This document shows positions 7,514 through 13,484 of a DNA stretch of 36,432 bases, in pieces. Made by a program: the position numbers and the translations under genes. Position 1 is the first letter of the stretch. Each line of letters begins with the position of its first letter. The DNA is from a candidate division TM6 bacterium SOIL31 (GTDB lineage: Bacteria; Babelota; Babeliae; Babelales; Vermiphilaceae): positions 1 through 36,432 of the forward strand of contig LDIY01000035.1 of the NCBI GenBank assembly GCA_001468865.1, given 5' to 3'. The notes under the pieces are model-generated. The model did no database searches. It was not told the DNA's origin and saw only the letters and a list, made by a program, of their open reading frames with translations.

Positions 7514-8490
7514 AAACATTCTAACCATTCCGATAAGTCTTCATTGTTAAAAAATTCGATTAAATCAGCATTTTCCGATTTTTCATCATCAGAAGAATAA
7601 GAGGTTGGATGAATCTCTTCACTAGAAATATTTGAATTAAAATCTTTGTCAGATAGCTTTGATTTTTTAATGCAATATTTCACGTGTTTTTTAAAATTGG
7701 AGTTTTGGATAAATTTCTTGGGACATAAATGACATTTATATGGCCTTTCTCCTGTATGAAGCATGAGATGGTTTGTTAGACCATACTTATTACAGAGTAT
7801 TTTTCCACATACATGACAAATATATTTTGGATCTATTGTTGTTTTGCTTATATCTCCTGTTTTTCCTTTTTTTATGGGAGGATTATCATGTTTTTCGTTT
7901 TTCAATACCATTACTTGAGATAAAGTCTTTACTCGTTTCTTTTTAACAAACTTTTTTTCACAACCTATTTCATGTGCTTTTCTGCTATCGCTTGTTGCAA
8001 ATAATCTATCGCAGTTATTACACAAGAGTTGATTTTCTTCTAAAGAAGAAGTTTCATTAAGTATTTCTGAAAGTGATATATCTTCTTTTTTCTGTAAACA
8101 GTTTTCCATATGTTTTTTAAGGTTACCTTTTTGGGTATATCCTTTACCGCATTCACATTTATGGGGCGTTATACCTTTATGTGCCATTATGTGATATTTG
8201 AATGCAGTGTAACTACTTAAAGATTTTCCACACATCTCACAATCAAAAAAACATTTTTTTTGGTAAAGTGATTTATTTTTTTTATGAACTTGGGGATTGG
8301 GATTGGTCTTTGGTAAACGGTGTAAGATTATAACGTGTTCAGGTGTTGTTTTTTGTTTTTTAGTTGCTGGTTCTAAGGTGCCTTGGCAATGCTTATCTCT
8401 ACTTCTTGTTTTCATAGCATTAAGATCATGATGACCTATTAATAAAAAAAAAGATAACAATAGCAGGTAAGAGAAAGTTGTTTTTTTCAT
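7510..8490 (-). CDS. Secreted C2H2-type zinc-finger protein (znf3), first gene of the operon
   Basis: The frame is open to 8562, but the ATG at 8490 places a clear signal peptide first (KKTTFSYLLLLSFFLLIG, ending near DLNA at 22-25), giving 326 residues; its ribosome-binding site is weak. Fingers: C84/C87/H100/H104, C112/C114/H127/C131, C157/C160/H173/C177, C225/C228/H241/H245 and C253/C256/H269/C273. The last two are joined by TGERPYK (246-252). A basic ATKKQK stretch (42-47) lies after the signal peptide. The tail DLIEFFNNEDLSEWLECL (309-326) is acidic and aromatic. It is the first gene of a minus-strand run ending with thyX. It is paralogous to znf1, especially in its last 100 residues. 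The role is unknown; a host-directed DNA-binding effector is the leading idea. Confidence 0.85.
   Translation of the reverse strand: MKKTTFSYLLLLSFFLLIGHHDLNAMKTRSRDKHCQGTLEPATKKQKTTPEHVIILHRLPKTNPNPQVHKKNKSLYQKKCFFDCEMCGKSLSSYTAFKYHIMAHKGITPHKCECGKGYTQKGNLKKHMENCLQKKEDISLSEILNETSSLEENQLLCNNCDRLFATSDSRKAHEIGCEKKFVKKKRVKTLSQVMVLKNEKHDNPPIKKGKTGDISKTTIDPKYICHVCGKILCNKYGLTNHLMLHTGERPYKCHLCPKKFIQNSNFKKHVKYCIKKSKLSDKDFNSNISSEEIHPTSYSSDDEKSENADLIEFFNNEDLSEWLECL
7512..7617. repeat. Duplicated zinc-finger gene 3' end, copy 2
   Basis: Counterpart of 5807-5915. The two blocks code for the same acidic C-terminal tail and both contain the ATGGTTARAATG string in which the following gene begins. Confidence 0.8.
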
Positions 8491-8527
8491 CTTGTTTTTT
8501 TCGGTTAAGAGTATCTCATTGTTCCAT

Positions 8528-8556
8528 TGTATATATATGAAATAAAGTTTACGCAA
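8528..8556 (-). promoter_or_regulatory. Candidate promoter of the znf-murD-ftsW-thyX operon
   Basis: On the minus strand TTGCGT (8556-8551) and TATACA (8533-8528) are 17 bp apart. Transcription would begin near 8520, about 30 bases before the znf3 start. Matches to consensus are partial and the region is AT-rich. Confidence 0.35.
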
Positions 8557-8632
8557 ACGCAATCAAAACACAATGTCTTATAAAGAATTTATTTTTTTGT
8601 TATTATGAGGCTGCATATAAAAAAGGGACATA

Positions 8633-9562
8633 ATGAATGCACATGTAGAAAATTTTAATATAGATGAATTTATTCATCCTTTTATCGCAGCGCAAGATAT
8701 TGCTCTCAACTCTCGAACTACCTATCTGAACGCAATGATGCAATTTACGCGGTGGTGTGCAGAAAAAAAAATAACGTATCCAAAGCATGAAACAATTTTA
8801 TCGTATAAATTTTGGCTCGATACCAAGGGATTGAGTTCTTATACCAAAGCAATATATATAATTGTGATTCGGCGTTTTTTTTCATGGCTGCATGATTCAG
8901 ATTTTCTTAAGGAAAATATTGCGCGCAAAATTAAAGGCATCAAAAGATACGCAAAAAGTCATCAAAAGGAATCCCTTTCCATTGAGTCACTTAAAAAATT
9001 ACTCGCCTCAATTGATTGTTCAAATATGCAAGGCAAACGTGATTACGCACTGATCAATCTTTTGGTACGTACGGGATTGCGATTAAAAGAAGTGGTATCG
9101 GCAAATTTAGATGATATGTATGAGCAACGCGGGGAAATGCTTTTATGGATACATGGAAAAGGGCGATCCAGTAAAGATGAATTTGTTTTGTTGACGCCAC
9201 AAACATTGACCTCGTTGCATGAGTATTTACAATCCCGGGAAATAAAAAGCGAAAAAGATCCTTTATTTGTTTCATTAAGTGATCGCAATTATGGAAAGCG
9301 TTTAACAATGTTTTCTCTCTCTCGTCTTATAAAAAAGCGGTTGCGAGCAGCGGGATTTGATAGCAAGCGTATTACCGCACACAGTCTTCGGCACACCTTT
9401 GGTGTTCTTTCTATGCAGGCAGGTGCTTCATTATATGAAGTACAACTTGCCATGCGTCATACAGCTCCCACAACCACCCAACTTTATCTTGGTGATATCG
9501 AGCGTCTCAAACGATTAGAAGCTTCTCCTGAGCGTAAAATGAGCAATTTGCTCGATTTATAA
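8633..9562 (+). CDS. Xer-type tyrosine recombinase
   Basis: The 309-residue protein has the layout of XerC/XerD: an N-terminal SAM-like core-binding domain (about 1-105) and a C-terminal catalytic domain. All catalytic residues are visible: R150 in RTGLRLKE, K176 in HGKGR, H250 and R253 in HSLRH, H276 in MRHTAP and the nucleophile Y285 in TTQLYL. The length fits a housekeeping Xer recombinase that resolves chromosome dimers at a dif site; a phage or element integrase is less likely because no other mobile-element genes are near. Whether it is XerC, XerD or a single XerH-like enzyme cannot be told, so no symbol is given. The ATG at 8633 follows AAGGGA. It is divergent from the zinc-finger operon. 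Confidence 0.9.
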   Translation: MNAHVENFNIDEFIHPFIAAQDIALNSRTTYLNAMMQFTRWCAEKKITYPKHETILSYKFWLDTKGLSSYTKAIYIIVIRRFFSWLHDSDFLKENIARKIKGIKRYAKSHQKESLSIESLKKLLASIDCSNMQGKRDYALINLLVRTGLRLKEVVSANLDDMYEQRGEMLLWIHGKGRSSKDEFVLLTPQTLTSLHEYLQSREIKSEKDPLFVSLSDRNYGKRLTMFSLSRLIKKRLRAAGFDSKRITAHSLRHTFGVLSMQAGASLYEVQLAMRHTAPTTTQLYLGDIERLKRLEASPERKMSNLLDL

Positions 9563-9897
9563 GTTTATACTCAATATAAAAATCTAACAGAAATTATTTG
9601 TAAGCTATGCATGAATTTTTGTTAATACGACCCTTGTTTCTTGATAAATATTTTAATGATTGTGAAGTTGGCGATCGTGATAAAAATTCGCCATAGTGGA
9701 TTTTTGAACGCGTTATTTTTTCTTGTTTTACATTAAATTTTTTACTTTTTTCGTGGTATATCAAAAAATTTAAGTTTGTTGACATACAAAAGCCTTAAAG
9801 TTAAGGATTTTAACAGACTTTGTAAAAAAGGGTGAAAATGGGATAATCTGTGCTTTGATGATAACAATTTAAAGGTTTTAACAAGAGGGTGATTCGA
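9563..9897. other. Gene-free AT-rich spacer between the recombinase and F-box genes
   Basis: No convincing gene lies in these 335 bases; a 63-codon minus-strand frame (9594-9785) has no ribosome-binding site or recognisable content. The spacer holds a perfect TTGACA (9779-9784) with only a weak -10, an inverted repeat CCTTAA-AG-TTAAGG (9793-9806), and a possible promoter at 9820-9847. Confidence 0.6.
9820..9847 (+). promoter_or_regulatory. Candidate promoter of the F-box protein gene
   Basis: TTGTAA (9820-9825) and GATAAT (9842-9847) are separated by 16 bp. The start would be near 9853, about 45 bases before the chosen GTG. The inverted repeat CCTTAAAGTTAAGG lies just upstream and could be an operator. 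Confidence 0.35.
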
Positions 9898-10941
9898 GTG
9901 AGATATATTATTTTTGGATTTTTGATTTATTCGAGTTCCGCTCTGAATATGGAACTTGTCTCAGGAGACAAGAAAGCAGGATTATTTGATCTTTTGCCTC
10001 CAGATATCATAAAGCCTATTGTTGCATTGCTTCAACCTAAAGAAATTAATTGCCTGAGAAAATCATGCAAAAAATTAAGTAATTTTTTTTCGTTTCATAA
10101 TCCTTCTCTGGAATTTATTTTATTGAATCCCCCTATAAGCCAAAAAGATCTGGAGTCTATTTTCATCACTGCTGTTTATGATGGAAAAGATAAGATAATT
10201 AAAGCTCTTTTGGAGCTTAAAAGAATTGATGATAATTATTTCTATAAAATACCCACACTTTCTATGGGGGTGTTTCCGTATTGCGTAGCACCGAATAAAG
10301 AAATATTGCAGAATTTTAATCGGGAGAATGCCAAACGACATTGGAAAAATTTACCAGAAGAGGGGATCGTCTGCTATATTCCTGGTCCGATACTTATTGC
10401 CTGTATATCTCGCAATCGTGATCGGATAAAAGAAAGTAGTGAGAAGATTAAACAAATAAATAAAACCGAATTTTCATTATGTTGGCATGTTCTTATAGCA
10501 AATAAGGATAATAAATCTCTGCGAGCAATTTTTCAAAACATATCAGTATCTAAGGATATGAAACAAATGGGTAATGAATTAATAGAACATGCTCATGCCT
10601 GTTGCAATAGTGTAGCGGTAAAGTTATTGCTTGACTACGGATGTTATGATGATTTAAATAAAATAATTATCGAAAATACTCCTAAATTTATTCCGAGAAA
10701 AGATTCAATAAATCAGAATGATTTTGCAAGATGTTTACAAAAGAAAACGCTTTTAGATCAAATATTGAAGGTCGGTTGTGATCAGAGTTTGGATGCCTGG
10801 AATTCTGCTTCACGGACAATAATTTATAATTTATTACGAAACAAAGGCGCAAGAAGAGTAGATGAATTAATTGCGGTAGGAGTGATAAATAATGAAGGGA
10901 AAGATAAAGAAACGTCCGCAGATAAATGTTGTATACAATGA
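9898..10941 (+). CDS. Secreted F-box-like protein
   Basis: The chosen start is the GTG at 9898, which has AAGAGGG nine bases upstream; the GTG at 9889 has no room for a ribosome-binding site. The 347-residue protein begins with a short signal peptide (RYIIFGFLIYSSSALN). Residues 29-68 fit an F-box: LFDLLPPDIIKPIVALL then EINCLRKSCKKLSNFF, with the LPxxI start and the Leu/Cys pattern of the family. After it come helical stretches that could be divergent ankyrin-type repeats (about 84-108 and 236-265), but the match is weak. In eukaryotes F-box proteins bind Skp1 and bring substrates to SCF ubiquitin ligases; intracellular bacteria export F-box effectors to use this machinery. That role is inferred here. 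It is expressed alone, with its own spacer on both sides. Confidence 0.7.
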   Translation: MRYIIFGFLIYSSSALNMELVSGDKKAGLFDLLPPDIIKPIVALLQPKEINCLRKSCKKLSNFFSFHNPSLEFILLNPPISQKDLESIFITAVYDGKDKIIKALLELKRIDDNYFYKIPTLSMGVFPYCVAPNKEILQNFNRENAKRHWKNLPEEGIVCYIPGPILIACISRNRDRIKESSEKIKQINKTEFSLCWHVLIANKDNKSLRAIFQNISVSKDMKQMGNELIEHAHACCNSVAVKLLLDYGCYDDLNKIIIENTPKFIPRKDSINQNDFARCLQKKTLLDQILKVGCDQSLDAWNSASRTIIYNLLRNKGARRVDELIAVGVINNEGKDKETSADKCCIQ

Positions 10942-11113
10942 ATTGTTACAATGCCATCTATTCGTCGCATAATGGATTGCTTCATTATGTAAACCACAAA
11001 GACCAAAATATTTTTTAAAACGAATCATTAAGAAACAATTGCGATGTCTTTACCGTTTTTCCTATGCTCTTTTTTACATATATTTTCCACATTTTTCCAT
11101 AGGAGTTTTTGGT

Positions 11114-11299
11114 ATGATGAATCTGATTATAACCTTTTTGGTGCTAGCACTTGTTGCTGGTTTTCTGGGTTTTTCGGGAGTCGAAGTTATGTCTCTTGAT
11201 ATCGCAAGAATATTATTCTTTATCTTCATTGTATTGTTTGTCCTATCATTGGTCGCAAACGTATTCCGCGGCAAACGTCCACCATCACCTATGGAATAA
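11114..11299 (+). CDS. DUF1328 (YtjA-type) small membrane protein
   Basis: This is a 61-residue protein with two hydrophobic helices. The pattern (LIITFLVLALVAGFLGFSG, then ARILFFIFIVLFVLSLVANV) matches the DUF1328/YtjA family of short inner-membrane proteins, whose function is unknown. The ATG at 11114 is preceded by AGGAG; the frame is open upstream to 11039, but that extension has no ribosome-binding site. A very long perfect hairpin follows the stop. Confidence 0.85.
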   Translation: MMNLIITFLVLALVAGFLGFSGVEVMSLDIARILFFIFIVLFVLSLVANVFRGKRPPSPME

Positions 11300-11316
11300 G
11301 AAATAAGTAAAATTAC

Positions 11317-11364
11317 AAGTAAAAAGAGAAGGTCCAGCGTTTGCCGGACCTTCTCTTTTTACTT
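11317..11364. terminator. Bidirectional terminator, 19-bp perfect stem
   Basis: Positions 11317-11335 pair perfectly with 11346-11364 around a 10-base loop, with T runs in the stem on both strands. It lies between the convergent DUF1328 and beta-propeller genes. Confidence 0.85.
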
Positions 11365-11386
11365 GAGAACATTAAGCTTTTATTGA

Positions 11387-13120
11387 TTAACCTTTTGAAT
11401 CAATTCTGCTGAAGAACGGAGATGTTCTTTTGTTGTTATCAAGAATAAGAACTGTTGAAGTATCTGGTTCATCAAAGATTGTTTGAGCAGGCATTAAAGG
11501 ACAATCAAGAGCTTTAATATATGATGCATAATAATCATCGCCCAATGCAGTCAGCGCATTAAAATCGCCATTTGTCATAATACCATTTACATCGGGTCCT
11601 TTTTGCATGATGTAAGAATGTTTAGAAACACGTAAGCTATTGACCAGATTTAATCCAATACCAGTACTGCCACCAAATGGGTTATTTGTTTCTCTATATT
11701 CTGCAAACCATACGTTCGTTTTAGTACTCGGATTTTCTGTTGGTACTGCATTGTTATCTTTGCTGAAATCATTATATAAAAGACCAACATAGCCACCTTC
11801 TGCAACGGTGATAGCTGGAGTAAATGCTTGCGGATTTGGAGCATTAAGAGGAGTTGTGCTTACGCGTGCTGCTGCAGACCACGTTACACCATTATCACGA
11901 GAAGTTACTAATGCGATTTGCGGTAACTGATTTTGAGTAAATTGTCCGGATTGGAATGCTACATAGAGACGTCCATTTTCTGGATTCACTGCAACACTGA
12001 AGAATTCATTTTCTGTTCTTGTTTGACTTCCAACACCGCCAGTAATACCACCAAAACCATAGGTGTAACCACCAGTGAAGGTTTCATTTGCATCGATAGT
12101 TGTTACTATTGTTGCATCCCTATCCCATGTTACGCCATTATCAGTTGACCTAATAAATGCAATATCAAACAATCTGTATTTCCATGGCCACATATCATCT
12201 AGGAATTGTTCCTCAGTGGTTCCTGGTCCAGCATACTGACGAGTCATAAAATTCAAAAGATCTCCATTAGGAAGTACAACAATAACAGGATTTTGAACGT
12301 TCATATTGTTATAAATACCATTATTGATAACTGCAAATTCCTGATCATCAAATGGATTATAAATCATTTCCTGAGGGCACCATGTTACTCCACCATCAAA
12401 AGTGCAACTCTTAAATACATCTGAATGAGAGGAAAGGTTACCCGGTATTTGATCCCATACCACATATGCAGTGCCAGAATTGTTAGGATCTGCAGTAACA
12501 GACGGATCATTATTTATCGGGAATACGAATGTATCTTCATTAAAAAAATCTTGGCTTGCTGCCAACCAACGCGGATTGCTCCACGTCAAACCATTATCAT
12601 TTGAATAGGATACAAGAATACCAGATTGATTGAGCGTATTAATATCTTGAGTTACATTGGTAACATTAACGGCTAAATATAATATTCCATCAGGTCCATA
12701 ACTCAATGATGTATCACCACTTCTATCTGCAATACCACCTATACAATTTTGAAACGGGAAAACCATATCACTAAAATGTTTTCCGCCATCTCTTGAGGTA
12801 GCGATACCAACATCAAGCGCACCATTATTACTTATCACTCCTTCTTCAAATGCAACAACCACGTATTTTTTATTTAAAGGATTGACTGCTATTGCCGGTT
12901 GAACAGCGGAATTGCGATAGATAGTGGTTGTTTGACCATCAACTACTTGTGAGAGCAAGCAGGATTCATTAACAGGAACTGGATTAGTATCAAACCCGAT
13001 ATTTTTGTCTCTTACGTCAAAATAATTTTTTCTGAATATATCGTCAGATGCAGATATTATGGTCGTGAATGATGATATAGTAATCCCCATGATGAGGATT
13101 TTAGAAAATTTGTGTACCAT
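11387..13120 (-). CDS. Secreted Asp-box (BNR/sialidase-like) beta-propeller protein
   Basis: The 577-residue protein starts with a signal peptide (ILIMGITISSFTTIISAS, cut near residue 24). Five Asp-box motifs (SxDxGxTW pattern) are present: SRDGGKHF (109-116), SNDNGLTW (173-180), TFDGGVTW (240-247), STDNGVTW (325-332) and SRDNGVTW (407-414). Their spacing of about 65-85 residues fits a six-bladed propeller of the sialidase superfamily. The fold is well supported; enzymatic activity is not, since I did not find the arginine triad and the catalytic Tyr/Glu with confidence. It may be a glycan-binding or glycan-cutting exported protein acting on host surfaces, or a structural propeller. The ATG at 13120 has an AAGGAAG site. 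It is a single-gene unit with its own terminator. Confidence 0.8.
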   Translation of the reverse strand: MVHKFSKILIMGITISSFTTIISASDDIFRKNYFDVRDKNIGFDTNPVPVNESCLLSQVVDGQTTTIYRNSAVQPAIAVNPLNKKYVVVAFEEGVISNNGALDVGIATSRDGGKHFSDMVFPFQNCIGGIADRSGDTSLSYGPDGILYLAVNVTNVTQDINTLNQSGILVSYSNDNGLTWSNPRWLAASQDFFNEDTFVFPINNDPSVTADPNNSGTAYVVWDQIPGNLSSHSDVFKSCTFDGGVTWCPQEMIYNPFDDQEFAVINNGIYNNMNVQNPVIVVLPNGDLLNFMTRQYAGPGTTEEQFLDDMWPWKYRLFDIAFIRSTDNGVTWDRDATIVTTIDANETFTGGYTYGFGGITGGVGSQTRTENEFFSVAVNPENGRLYVAFQSGQFTQNQLPQIALVTSRDNGVTWSAAARVSTTPLNAPNPQAFTPAITVAEGGYVGLLYNDFSKDNNAVPTENPSTKTNVWFAEYRETNNPFGGSTGIGLNLVNSLRVSKHSYIMQKGPDVNGIMTNGDFNALTALGDDYYASYIKALDCPLMPAQTIFDEPDTSTVLILDNNKRTSPFFSRIDSKG

Positions 13121-13484
13121 TGAACTTCCTTTTTATAAAACACATATTCTTATCTCAGTTTGTTTGATATAGAGGGGGGTTGGCGATTCCTTTCATTAGA
13201 GGGGTTATTGCGACATCGATATTTCACCATACTACAATTTAGAGCGATTATTGCAAGCGATTGTATTGCCCTGCAAAACATTATATACTATACAATAATT
13301 TGGTTTCATAAGAACGGGTTAAAACTGTGTTTACCTTCAATTCCTTCATAATTTCTTGTATTTCAATTATATGCGGATAAATGAAATAATATATATTCGT
13401 TTATCCGCTTTCTGTGCATCAATTCCTCATTTTAAGATAACATTCTTATTTTTTCAAAATTATATTTATACAAGGACATACACT
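13121..13484. other. Divergent regulatory region upstream of ileS and the Asp-box gene
   Basis: No gene is supported in these 364 bases. A possible plus-strand promoter is TTGTAT (13261-13266), 17 bp, TATACT (13284-13289), which would give ileS a leader of about 190 bases. That leader holds a hairpin at 13373-13408. No T-box consensus was recognised. The region upstream of the Asp-box gene shows nothing clear beyond its ribosome-binding site. Confidence 0.5.
13373..13408 (+). other. Hairpin in the presumed ileS leader
   Basis: GCGGATAAA (13373-13381) pairs with TTTATCCGC (13400-13408); the stem extends by a G-T pair and three more pairs. It ends 76 bases before the ileS ATG and is not followed by a T run, so it is not a simple terminator. 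It may influence translation or mRNA stability; the role is unknown. Confidence 0.45.

Noticed and set aside
8633-9562. Integrase of a genomic island carrying the zinc-finger genes
   Set aside because: The protein has the size and layout of a housekeeping Xer enzyme, and no attachment-site repeats, tRNA gene or other mobility genes are near.
9594-9785. 63-codon minus-strand frame between the recombinase and F-box genes
   Set aside because: No ribosome-binding site, no recognisable content, and in an AT-rich spacer with promoter-like elements.
13261-13484. T-box riboswitch before ileS
   Set aside because: A hairpin is present, but I found neither the conserved T-box sequence nor a following terminator with a T run.
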